53,260 nucleotides of DNA, taken from assembly GCA_023254175.1 (NCBI GenBank), contig JALQYJ010000172.1:1-53260 (forward strand), read 5' to 3'. Numbering within the stretch: the first letter of the stretch is position 1; each line of letters begins with the position of its first letter. Both the position numbers and the translations under genes were made by a program. Under the pieces are notes generated by a model, which was given only the letters and a program-made list of their open reading frames with translations, made no database searches and had not been told where the DNA came from. Source of the stretch: Runella sp. (GTDB lineage: Bacteria; Bacteroidota; Bacteroidia; Cytophagales; Spirosomataceae). Of the stretch, positions 12,243 through 20,248 are shown piece after piece.

Positions 12243-13607
12243 TCATTCATAGCATTTTGCTAATGCTTTTAATGAACTACGGAACTGTTCTTGCCTCCCA
12301 GAAAATACCCCTGCATCAGGTGCTTTTTCCCCAATGACTTCCAATACTCCTTCGTAAAATTCGAACAAATGGTCTCGGAGGCTATTACGATGTTCTTTTC
12401 GGGGGAAAGTGGAGGTTAATCTCCCTTTTTGGTCTTCATCGTGAAGATATTGTAATTCAAAGTCTTCCACCTGTCGAATCAGCACTTTTAACTTGTCCTG
12501 GGAAGGCATAAAAGGCAGCAAATTCGTAATAGTTTTCAGTAAATGCCGTACTACGATGTAATCTTCCTTTCCCCAAAAATAGATTTGGTCAAACGCCAAA
12601 TCCACCAATTGCTCAAAACTAAACTCTCGTATGTGAATGTTTTTTTGGGACAATAACTTGGCTTCACGCGAATTCGCTTCGCTTTGGGCTGCCCGTTGGA
12701 TAATCGTCCCAAGGTAATCAATGCAGTTGAGCGCCGTCGTTGGATCATTGACCGCAGGTGAAATCGCTTTGATGGCAATGTCCACCAATTGACGAATCCC
12801 AAACGGAATGTCCTGCTTATAGCTCCGAAATTTATCAATGACAAAACAGGCTTGAATTGGCTTTGTCAGCTGTGCATAGAAATCGCGCAGCGCAGGCGGG
12901 CAATCAATTTCGGCAAGTAACCCTCCTTTTATCACAAAACTACCAATGTGTGGCCGAACTGTCATTTTAACGTCTTTTTCCAATGGAAACAGCGCCTCTA
13001 GTGCTTCATAACGAATGGAATCCAAATAACCGCTTTCGGGGGCTAGGAGTTGTAATTTTCCCGTTTCTGCTTTGAAAAAAGGTAACGATTCATACAATTC
13101 GTCGATTTCTTCAATGGTGCGACGAGCAATATTTTGGGTAATGCTAGAAGCATTGATATTGCCAACAATGTGGTGAATAAACAAAGGGAATACCATCAAA
13201 ATCAGGTAAAAACTACCGACGATGCCAAATTTTGGATAAATCAACGATGCCTCCGACCAGCCGAAATACTGAAGCCCCATCAAGTACCCTACGCAGGCTA
13301 AAAACGACCACAAGAAAAAACGGCTAAAGTGGTCGTATTCAAAAAAGGAGCGGATAATGCGGGGCGAAAATTGTACGGAAGCCAACTGCAAAGCCACAAA
13401 TACAAACGAGAAAGTCGTCACCACAATGGTAGTCAAAATCCCCGCCAATGCCGTCAAGTACCCGTCTAGTAGCATTCCTTTTTGGCCTGGTTGCCAATTA
13501 TGCAGCCCTATTGTTAGAAGCGCTGTAGTGATATAAGAAGTAAGCGTAAGCCAAATCCAATTTGACTTGACCTGTTCGTGGAATTTATATAATCGACGGA
13601 AAAGCAT
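12243..13607 (-). CDS. DUF2254 membrane protein
   Basis: This 454-residue inner-membrane protein has four membrane segments in the first 170 residues and a soluble cytoplasmic C-terminal part. The segment ISPAVNDPTTALNCIDYLG is the strongest hallmark of the DUF2254 family, whose function is unknown. The start MLFRRLYKF at 13607 is preferred because upstream in-frame residues have no supporting feature. It is divergent from the thiolase gene, with about 150 bases between. Nothing in the sequence indicates a ligand. Confidence 0.8.
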   Translation of the reverse strand: MLFRRLYKFHEQVKSNWIWLTLTSYITTALLTIGLHNWQPGQKGMLLDGYLTALAGILTTIVVTTFSFVFVALQLASVQFSPRIIRSFFEYDHFSRFFLWSFLACVGYLMGLQYFGWSEASLIYPKFGIVGSFYLILMVFPLFIHHIVGNINASSITQNIARRTIEEIDELYESLPFFKAETGKLQLLAPESGYLDSIRYEALEALFPLEKDVKMTVRPHIGSFVIKGGLLAEIDCPPALRDFYAQLTKPIQACFVIDKFRSYKQDIPFGIRQLVDIAIKAISPAVNDPTTALNCIDYLGTIIQRAAQSEANSREAKLLSQKNIHIREFSFEQLVDLAFDQIYFWGKEDYIVVRHLLKTITNLLPFMPSQDKLKVLIRQVEDFELQYLHDEDQKGRLTSTFPRKEHRNSLRDHLFEFYEGVLEVIGEKAPDAGVFSGRQEQFRSSLKALAKCYE

Positions 13608-13707
13608 TTTACCAAAATTAAATTCCGCCAAAATTACCTTTTTCTTGCAATACAAAAGCAACAACCAACAATCCCACCACGACTTACCGAGCAAACCGAA
13701 AAACCTT

Positions 13708-13715
13708 TACCTTTG
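13708..13715 (+). promoter_or_regulatory. Likely -7 box for the thiolase gene
   Basis: TACCTTTG matches the Bacteroidota -7 consensus TAnnTTTG and lies 40 bases before the thiolase ATG at 13755. A TTTG -33 box at the expected distance is not evident, so the call is tentative. Confidence 0.4.
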
Positions 13716-13754
13716 GTTCTTTATTTCTTAAACCAATTTATTTTCATCATCAAC

Positions 13755-14936
13755 ATGCAATCGGTTTATATAGTATCCACGGCCCGCACTCCCCTCGGAA
13801 GTTTTGGAGGCTCTTTGTCAACGGTTTCGGCTACGCAATTAGGAGCAGCAGCCATTGGTGGGGCACTTACCAAAGCCAACATAGACCCCAGCCTAGTTCA
13901 AGCAGTATACATGGGCAATGTCGTTTCGGCCAACCTCGGACAAGCGCCCGCTCGCCAAGCAGCTATTTTTGCAGGGCTTAGCAAAAACGCTACTTGTACC
14001 ACCGTCAATAAAGTATGTGCTTCGGGTATGAAAGCCATGATGATGGCGGCTCAAGACGTCCTACTCGGCGACGCTGATGTGGTGGTTGCTGGAGGAATGG
14101 AAAATATGTCTCAAATTCCGTTTTACCTCGACAAAGCTCGTTTTGGGGGCTACGGTTACGGCAACGGAACCTTCATCGACGGCCTTGCCAAAGACGGCCT
14201 CACCGATGTCTATGGCGGCATGGCCATGGGTGTATGCGCCGATGCTACCGCCAGCAAGTACGGTTTCAGTCGCGAAGACCAAGATGCGTTTGCCGTTGCA
14301 TCTTACCAACGAAGTGCCGCTGCATGGAGCGAGGGGCATTTCCAGCAGGAAGTCGTGCCCGTTCAAATTCCACAGAAAAAAGGTGACCCAATTACGTTTG
14401 GTCAAGACGAAGAATATAAAAATGTAAAGTTTGACAAAATCCCGTCGCTTCGGGCTGTTTTTACGAAAGACGGAACTGTAACTGCGGCCAATGCTTCAAC
14501 CATCAACGACGGAGCAGCGGCAACGATTTTGATGAGTGAAGCCAAAGTCAAAGAACTCGGGATTACTCCGTTGGCACGCATTGTGTCGTTTGCAGATGCC
14601 GAGCACGAACCCGAATGGTTTACCACTGCCCCTACCGTTGCTGCACCTAAAGCCCTCAAAAAAGCAGGATTGAGTGTAAGCGATATTGATTATTTTGAAG
14701 TAAACGAAGCGTTTTCGGTCGTGACCATGGCCTTCATGAAAGAAATGGGTGTTTCACACAAGCAAACCAACGTATTTGGCGGAGCCGTATCGTTGGGACA
14801 CCCACTTGGCTGCTCTGGAGCGCGTATCGTTGTTACGCTTCAAAACGTGCTCACACAAAAAGGAGGCAAATACGGCCTAGCTGCTATTTGTAACGGCGGC
14901 GGTGGCGCTTCGGCCATGATTATTGAGAAGCTTTAA
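13755..14936 (+). CDS. Acetyl-CoA acetyltransferase (thiolase)
   Basis: This 393-residue thiolase II-type enzyme condenses or cleaves acyl-CoA and acetyl-CoA. Cys88 (KVCASGMKA) is the acyl-carrying nucleophile, and His349 (GGAVSLGHPLGCSGAR) and Cys379 (ICNGGGGASAM) complete the site at the spacing of the Zoogloea enzyme. The NEAF motif is also present. The start MQSVYIVSTARTP at 13755 matches family N-termini. It stands alone; no hydroxyacyl-CoA dehydrogenase lies beside it, so the step could serve isoleucine or fatty-acid breakdown or acetoacetyl-CoA formation. Confidence 0.94.
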   Translation: MQSVYIVSTARTPLGSFGGSLSTVSATQLGAAAIGGALTKANIDPSLVQAVYMGNVVSANLGQAPARQAAIFAGLSKNATCTTVNKVCASGMKAMMMAAQDVLLGDADVVVAGGMENMSQIPFYLDKARFGGYGYGNGTFIDGLAKDGLTDVYGGMAMGVCADATASKYGFSREDQDAFAVASYQRSAAAWSEGHFQQEVVPVQIPQKKGDPITFGQDEEYKNVKFDKIPSLRAVFTKDGTVTAANASTINDGAAATILMSEAKVKELGITPLARIVSFADAEHEPEWFTTAPTVAAPKALKKAGLSVSDIDYFEVNEAFSVVTMAFMKEMGVSHKQTNVFGGAVSLGHPLGCSGARIVVTLQNVLTQKGGKYGLAAICNGGGGASAMIIEKL

Positions 14937-15004
14937 AGCACTTTAGGGTTCTCAGGAAAAAAGTGCGCCAAATTGCAGTTATATTTGTGTCAAATAACAA
15001 AGGC

Positions 15005-15301
15005 ATGATTACACAACCTCAACAGTCGTCTTTTCTATTGTTGACTTTCGATGATCCTTTTTTTACTCATCGAAAAAACGCGAGAAGGTCTTACTAAAAA
15101 CGACACCGATGCGTTGGCCAATGTCTATGACCTCAATGACCGTGAAATGGCCCGAATTTTAAACCTGTCAGAACGCACTTAATACGACGCCCCTTGCGAA
15201 CCATGAATGGAGAAGCCTCAATTCAGTTATTGGCCACAATCACGGGTCTAAACGTAGTAGAAACTGCCCTAGGGCGCATCGAGTACGGCGTTTATATTTA
15301 G
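15005..15301 (+). pseudogene. Remnant of Xre/MbcA/ParS-type antitoxin
   Basis: A broken gene in three pieces. From ATG 15005 a short frame runs to a stop. A shifted frame from about 15067 then gives TREGLTKNDTDALANVYDLN and REMARILNLSERT, followed by TAA. After a gap a third piece gives LLATITGLNVVETALGRIEY before its stop at 15299. The SERT helix-turn-helix part and the GRIE-G-V ending are characteristic of the DUF2384 (MbcA/ParS/Xre) antitoxins that usually pair with RES-domain toxins. The middle of the protein is missing and no RES gene follows; the next gene is an intact pseudouridine synthase. Family recognition is from motifs; decay is seen directly. Confidence 0.7.
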
Positions 15302-15377
15302 ATGATGCACATTTAAGGATGTAAGAAATTGAGGTGGTGGAAAGGATTCCCTTTTCGTTCGATAGCCGATTTTTTAA

Positions 15378-15968
15378 ATGAAATACCGTTATTTTCTGAT
15401 TTATAAGCCCTACGGAATGATGTCACAGTTCTCAAAGGAAGGCGACAAGCCCACGTTGGCCGACTTACCGTTTGACTTCCCGAAAGATATTTACCCCGTT
15501 GGCCGCCTTGATGCTGATAGCGAGGGGTTGCTACTTTTAACCAACGACACTTTCCTCAACAACCGCCTTCTCAATCCTAAGTTTAAGCATCAGCGTACTT
15601 ATTTTGTGCAGGTGGATGGGCAAATTTCGGAGGAAGCTTGTCACAAACTTCAAACGGGAGTAACGATTTCGATTGATGGAAAACCACACGCGACCTTGCC
15701 TGCTAAAGTGCAGCAATTGGTCAATGAACCGCTATTACCCGAACGTAATCCTCCCGTACGATTTCGTCAAAGCATCCCGACGAGCTGGCTTGCCCTTACG
15801 CTTCACGAAGGAAAAAACCGTCAAGTACGCCGCATGACGGCAGCTGTTGGGTTTCCTACCTTGCGATTAGTTCGTTGGTCGATTGAAGACGTGAAATTGG
15901 GTTCACTTCAACCTTCAGAAGTGCAAGAAGTAGAAAAAGAATGGCTTTTTAAAAAATTACGGTGCTGA
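15378..15968 (+). CDS. Pseudouridine synthase, RsuA/RluE family
   Basis: This 196-residue RNA-modifying enzyme isomerises uridine to pseudouridine. The catalytic Asp45 lies in VGRLDADSEGLLLLTND, and GKNRQVRRMTAAVGFPTLRLVR is the conserved C-terminal strand-helix motif. It lacks the N-terminal S4 domain of RsuA and RluB, which with its length points to the RluE type that modifies 23S rRNA (U2457 in E. coli). The exact target is inferred. It is followed by a short hairpin with a CTCA loop and a larger one that serves the convergent UspA gene. Confidence 0.88.
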   Translation: MKYRYFLIYKPYGMMSQFSKEGDKPTLADLPFDFPKDIYPVGRLDADSEGLLLLTNDTFLNNRLLNPKFKHQRTYFVQVDGQISEEACHKLQTGVTISIDGKPHATLPAKVQQLVNEPLLPERNPPVRFRQSIPTSWLALTLHEGKNRQVRRMTAAVGFPTLRLVRWSIEDVKLGSLQPSEVQEVEKEWLFKKLRC

Positions 15969-15984
15969 GGGGTGCTCACATCCC
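15969..15984. repeat. CTCA-loop hairpin at the end of the RluE gene
   Basis: A 6-bp stem with one G-T wobble (15969-15974 with 15979-15984) closes a CTCA tetraloop right after the stop codon. It resembles the core of the hairpins at 3901 and 47069. No T tract follows on the plus strand. Confidence 0.5.
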
Positions 15985-15990
15985 AAAAAA

Positions 15991-16031
15991 AGGTTTCTCA
16001 AAACCTTGCGACACTCAGTTTTGAGAAACCT
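15991..16031 (-). terminator. Terminator of the UspA gene
   Basis: A perfect 14-bp stem (15991-16004 with 16018-16031) has a 13-base loop. On the minus strand it is followed by seven T, and it lies 36 bases beyond the UspA stop. Confidence 0.82.
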
Positions 16032-16067
16032 CGTAAGTGGTTAGGAGTAACCACTGGCACCCATCTT

Positions 16068-16910
16068 CTATCTGATGCTAATGCTGAGCACAGGAATATC
16101 AGAGTGATTTACAGTATCCTCCGTGATACTTCCCATGAACATATGCGCCAATCCGCGACGTTGGTGCGTAGCCATCACAATCAAATCGGTTTTTTGTTGG
16201 TGGGCAAAATCCAAAATCGCTTCTTCTTCATTAAAGACATCTACGTCCGACACATAAAGCGATGCTTTGCCCAAACCTGTTGCTTTCAACAATTCATTTT
16301 TACGCGCTTCAATTGCCGCATTATCTTTCAAATGACTAGGGTTATTGAGATAGAGCAACGTAATTTCTCCGTGGAAAATGTCTTGCAGCTCGGCTAAAGC
16401 ACTAAATGCACCTTTTTGATCTTCCTTCAAAGTTGTGGGGAACACAATTTTGTGGAACGATGCTACCGCTTTGGGCACAGCTAATACAGGGCACTTAGCA
16501 CGGCGAATTACTTTTTCTGTGTTTGAGCCCACAAAAAACTCTTCCATGCCCGAAGTGCCGCGTGTTCCCATCACAATTAGGTCGATGGCATGGTCTTTTA
16601 CTACTTCTTCAATGACGCTGACCATCGGGCCGCCAATCACGGCTGTTTCTATTTTAACCCGTGCAAACTTATCGTTATCTGCTATTTCAGCGAGGGTCTT
16701 TTTCAAACTCTCATTCACCATATCAAGGTACTCATCCTCAATGGCTTTGTCGTACAAATAGTACTCGGCTAGCGGCGTAGCTGTCACCATTTTTTCATTG
16801 GCGTGAAGTAACATAATCGAGGAATTTGTTTTCAAAGCTATGTCAGCAGCCACTTCGAGGGCGTTATTGGCAAAACCAGAAAAATCGGTTGGGACTAATA
16901 TCTTTTTCAT
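16068..16910 (-). CDS. Universal stress protein, tandem UspA domains
   Basis: This 280-residue cytoplasmic protein consists of two Usp domains. The first (about 1-145) has the ATP-binding signature GTRGTSGMEEFFVGSNTEKV and ends with PVLAVP. The second (about 148-280) has MATHQRRGLAHMFMGSITED and ends PVLSISI. Double-domain Usps are common in Bacteroidota and are linked to stress survival. The first-domain GTxG-x9-G(S) loop suggests nucleotide binding; the second is more divergent. It is a single gene with a clear terminator, and no regulatory motif was found upstream. Confidence 0.9.
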   Translation of the reverse strand: MKKILVPTDFSGFANNALEVAADIALKTNSSIMLLHANEKMVTATPLAEYYLYDKAIEDEYLDMVNESLKKTLAEIADNDKFARVKIETAVIGGPMVSVIEEVVKDHAIDLIVMGTRGTSGMEEFFVGSNTEKVIRRAKCPVLAVPKAVASFHKIVFPTTLKEDQKGAFSALAELQDIFHGEITLLYLNNPSHLKDNAAIEARKNELLKATGLGKASLYVSDVDVFNEEEAILDFAHQQKTDLIVMATHQRRGLAHMFMGSITEDTVNHSDIPVLSISIR

Positions 16911-17110
16911 TGTGCTAAGTGTTTATTGGTTTGAACTGATGGCTCAAGGTAGTTTTGTATTTCAATTTTAAGTATGATGAATATCACGCTAACTAACTGA
17001 CTTACATCAACTAACATCGAGCTTCAATAAAATATCATCAACGAATACCGTCTATCACCGCATCTATCCGTAACTTTGGTAACTCATTTTCCTTATCCGT
17101 TTATACACCG

Positions 17111-18346
17111 ATGAACCTTTTCAAGATTAGCTGGGCCAATCTCAAAGACAAAAAGCTCAATAGTTTTCTGAGTGCTTTACTCATGACCCTCGGAATTGGT
17201 ATTATTTCATTGTTGTTACTTCTCAACAAACAACTTGACGAGCAATTTCGCCGTAATATCAAGGGTATCGATATGGTTGTAGGGGCTAAAGGCAGCCCGT
17301 TGCAGCTTATTTTGTCAAGTATTTACCATATTGATTCTCCAACAGGGAATATTTCGCTCAACGAAGCACAAAAAATAATGCGCAATCCGCTGGTCAAAAC
17401 CGCAATTCCGCTGTCGATGGGTGACAATTATCTCTCGTTTCGCATTGTAGGAACCAGCCCCAAATACCCGAAACATTTTGAAGCCACTGTGTCGGAAGGA
17501 CGGCTTTTTGAAAAAGCGATGGAAGCAACCATCGGTGCAAAAGTAGCACGCATTACTGGTCTCAAAATAGGGGATGTGTTTGCAGGAGGCCACGGCTTTG
17601 ATAATATGGACGACGTACATGGTGACAAAAAATACAAGGTAGTTGGGGTTTTTGAAACCAATAATTCAGTGATTGACCAACTAATTTTGACAGACCTCTC
17701 CAGCGTTTGGACGATTCACGAACATGCCGAAACGCCAGGCCAAGGCGCCAATGTAACCAATTTGCTTATGGGCGGCGACTCTACCCAAACCGACGACCCA
17801 AGTCAAGAAGTTACGAGCCTGTTGATTAAATTCCGTAACCCAATGGGAATGGTAGCTTTGCCCCGTTTTATCAACGAAAATACCAAAATGCAGGCCGCTT
17901 CGGTAGCATTTGAAATCAATCGTTTGTTTTCAATGCTCGGTGTGGGTATAGACACCTTACGCGCTATTGCCCTGATTATTATCTTGATTGCGGGCGTGAG
18001 TGTATTTATTTCGCTTTACAACTCGTTGAAAGAACGTAAATACGAAATGGCCTTGATGCTTTCCATGGGCGCTACCCGCACCAAGCTTTTTGTGATGCTT
18101 TTACTCGAAGGAATCATCCTTGGCGTGGCGGGATACGTAGCAGGCGTGCTGTTAAGTCGCGTAGGTTTATGGTTGTTCAGCCGCGCTGCCGAGTCGGATT
18201 ACCACTATTCTTTCTCTGATTTTAGCCTTCTTCCCGAAGAAATTTGGTTATTTGGCGGCGCTATTTTGATTGGAATTTTGGCCGCAGCCATTCCTTCCAT
18301 CGGCATTTATCGGATTAACCTTTCACGAACCCTCGCAGAAGAATAG
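17111..18346 (+). CDS. FtsX/MacB-type ABC transporter permease
   Basis: This 411-residue inner-membrane protein has the FtsX/LolE/MacB topology: one N-terminal membrane segment (about 18-36), a large periplasmic domain (about 40-275), and three C-terminal segments (about 280-310, 330-355, 378-402). The last part carries SLKERKYEMALMLSMGATRTKLF, the coupling motif that contacts the ATPase. Such permeases act in lipoprotein release, macrolide or peptide export, or division. No ATP-binding partner is encoded next to it: the upstream gene is uspA on the other strand and the downstream gene is a transsulfuration enzyme. The partner must lie elsewhere. It ends at a hairpin at 18376. Confidence 0.87.
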   Translation: MNLFKISWANLKDKKLNSFLSALLMTLGIGIISLLLLLNKQLDEQFRRNIKGIDMVVGAKGSPLQLILSSIYHIDSPTGNISLNEAQKIMRNPLVKTAIPLSMGDNYLSFRIVGTSPKYPKHFEATVSEGRLFEKAMEATIGAKVARITGLKIGDVFAGGHGFDNMDDVHGDKKYKVVGVFETNNSVIDQLILTDLSSVWTIHEHAETPGQGANVTNLLMGGDSTQTDDPSQEVTSLLIKFRNPMGMVALPRFINENTKMQAASVAFEINRLFSMLGVGIDTLRAIALIIILIAGVSVFISLYNSLKERKYEMALMLSMGATRTKLFVMLLLEGIILGVAGYVAGVLLSRVGLWLFSRAAESDYHYSFSDFSLLPEEIWLFGGAILIGILAAAIPSIGIYRINLSRTLAEE

Positions 18347-18375
18347 GTTATATCAAACGAGCGAGTACCATAAGG

Positions 18376-18420
18376 AGCAGGGGCTACAAATACGCCAATT
18401 GGTTTGTATTTGCCCTGCTT
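18376..18420 (+). terminator. Hairpin after the ABC permease gene
   Basis: AGCAGGG (18376-18382) pairs with CCCTGCT (18413-18419), and an inner CAAATAC pairs with GTATTTG, separated by a small bulge. It lies 30 bases past the stop. The T tract is weak. Confidence 0.55.
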
Positions 18421-18484
18421 TCAGAAGCCGAAACCCACGGGGGGGCAAGAAATCATCAAAAATAAACCTAACGCCTTGCTTTGG

Positions 18485-18555
18485 GTAGGGTTACTCCTTT
18501 AACATTAGAGGCAATCAGTTGTAATGGAGTAATTTACTCCTAACTCTTACCCTAC
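18485..18555 (+). promoter_or_regulatory. Structured leader with alternative pairings
   Basis: GTAGGGT (18485-18491) pairs with ACCCTAC (18549-18555). Inside, GGAGTAA (18526-18532) can pair with TTACTCC at 18491-18497 or with TTACTCC at 18534-18540, but not both. The structure ends 100 bases before the transsulfuration gene. It could be a switch-like leader or a complex terminator of the upstream gene; no known riboswitch was recognised. Confidence 0.4.
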
Positions 18556-18655
18556 TTGGGTGCTGTTTCTTAGCAAGTGGCATCATTCGCCGAGCCGCCC
18601 ACTCATAGATATAGTAGATTCGGTTATCTTCGCGGAGTTTTGTTTTTTTACTCTC

Positions 18656-19816
18656 ATGCACTACTCTCAAATCATTAACGAACTCGCCGAGGACCGCGCG
18701 CAGTACTTCAACGCCGTTAGTCCACCGATTATCCAAACCAGCAATTTTGCCTTCAACGACTTTGCCTCATTACGCAGTGCTTTTGAAGACGAAATGTCGG
18801 ACTATCTCTATACACGGGGCATGAACCCTACGGTGGATATTCTCCGTAAAAAACTTGCAGCCCTCGACGAAACCGAAGATGCCCTTGTGCTCAACAGCGG
18901 AGCTTCAGCTATTTTCTGCTCCGTCATGTCCAACGTCCAAGCGGGCGACCACATCGTTAGTGTTCAGAAACCCTATACCTGGGCTTGGAAACTCTTTGAC
19001 AACGTACTGAGTCGCTACAACGTAAGCACTACTTACATCGATGGCACAAGTATTGAACATTTTGAGGCAGCCCTTCAGCCCAACACCAAAGTCATTTACC
19101 TGGAATCTCCCAATAGCCTCACCTTTGAGCTTCAAGATATTGAGGCCGTAGCGAAGTTGGCCAAATCGCGGGGCATTATTACCATCATCGACAATAGTTA
19201 TTGCACCCCTATTTTCCAAAAACCGCACCGCCTCGGCATTGACCTCTGCCTACAATCGGCCACTAAATACATTGGTGGGCACTCAGATACGGTGGCTGGA
19301 GTACTTACGGGCAGCAAAGCCATGATTAAACAAATTTTTGACCGTGAAGCCCATAATACAGGTGCTTTTGTATCGCCTTTCAATGCGTGGTTGTTACTGC
19401 GAGGGTTGCGTACTTTGCCCATTCGCCTCAAACAAAGCGCAGAAAGCACTCAAAAAGTACTGTCTTTCTTCAAAAATCACCCCAAAATTGAGAAAGTATA
19501 TTTTCCACTTGACCCCGATTTTCCTCAATACGAGCTTGCTAAAAAGCAAATGACGGGGGCAAGCGGCTTGCTCACCGTGGCCATTAAAGCCAAAACATAC
19601 GCCCAAATCGAGCGCTTTACCTTTGACCTCAAGCACTTTTTATTGGCCGTAAGCTGGGGCGGGCACGAATCGCTGGTGTTGCCCAAATGTGCAGGGTTAC
19701 ACCCCGACGACTTTGACCCTCTTCAACAAGAACACCGATTGATACGTTTTTACATTGGGCTGGAAGAAGCAGAATTTCTCATTGAAGATTTGGCTCAGGC
19801 ATTAGACAAATTATAG
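18656..19816 (+). CDS. PLP-dependent transsulfuration enzyme
   Basis: This 386-residue Cys/Met metabolism enzyme is of fold type I. The PLP lysine is Lys204 in SATKYIGGHSD, the ring-binding Asp is Asp179 in IIDNSYCTP, and the phosphate-contact segment is YTRGMNPT, a variant of the usual YSRxxNPT. Members are cystathionine gamma-synthase, cystathionine beta- or gamma-lyase, or methionine gamma-lyase, and the motifs do not decide among them. The start MHYSQIINELAEDRAQYFNAV at 18656 is chosen because the preceding in-frame residues are unrelated to the family. The upstream region holds the paired structure at 18485-18555. Confidence 0.9.
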   Translation: MHYSQIINELAEDRAQYFNAVSPPIIQTSNFAFNDFASLRSAFEDEMSDYLYTRGMNPTVDILRKKLAALDETEDALVLNSGASAIFCSVMSNVQAGDHIVSVQKPYTWAWKLFDNVLSRYNVSTTYIDGTSIEHFEAALQPNTKVIYLESPNSLTFELQDIEAVAKLAKSRGIITIIDNSYCTPIFQKPHRLGIDLCLQSATKYIGGHSDTVAGVLTGSKAMIKQIFDREAHNTGAFVSPFNAWLLLRGLRTLPIRLKQSAESTQKVLSFFKNHPKIEKVYFPLDPDFPQYELAKKQMTGASGLLTVAIKAKTYAQIERFTFDLKHFLLAVSWGGHESLVLPKCAGLHPDDFDPLQQEHRLIRFYIGLEEAEFLIEDLAQALDKL

Positions 19817-19909
19817 GTACATCTAGTTTTCTGTGCATAACAGTACAGGAGGGTTGAACCCAAAAATTCTTTTTGGTTTGTTATCTTTTATTCATTACCC
19901 AAGACATAC

Positions 19910-20224
19910 ATGGAAAAAGTTGCTTTTTTAATGAAACTAAAGCCTGGTTTTGAGGCTGAGTATAAAAAACGCCACGACGAAATCTGGCCTGAACTCTCCG
20001 CAGTGCTTACTGAAACGGGAGTTTATGATTATTCGATTTATTTGGACCGCGCCACAGGGGTTTTATTTGCGGTTCAAAAACGCACCGAAAACAACACCGC
20101 CGATGACCTCCCCAATCACCCTATCGTCAAAAAATGGTGGGCATACATGGCCGACATCATGGACACCAACCCCGATAACTCGCCCGTGAGTTCGTCGATT
20201 GAATGTGTCTTTCACATGGATTAA
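19910..20224 (+). CDS. rhaM: L-rhamnose mutarotase
   Basis: This 104-residue protein interconverts alpha and beta anomers of L-rhamnose. It has the full RhaM length, with His22 in KKRHDEIWPEL as the catalytic residue known from E. coli, and the conserved double Trp in KKWWAYMADIM. It is followed 24 bases later by a Tat-exported Gfo/Idh/MocA oxidoreductase, so the two are probably cotranscribed. No rhamnose isomerase or kinase lies in the window, so the pathway context is incomplete. Confidence 0.92.
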   Translation: MEKVAFLMKLKPGFEAEYKKRHDEIWPELSAVLTETGVYDYSIYLDRATGVLFAVQKRTENNTADDLPNHPIVKKWWAYMADIMDTNPDNSPVSSSIECVFHMD

Positions 20225-20248
20225 TCTTGATTTTTAAACCCTATTTAC

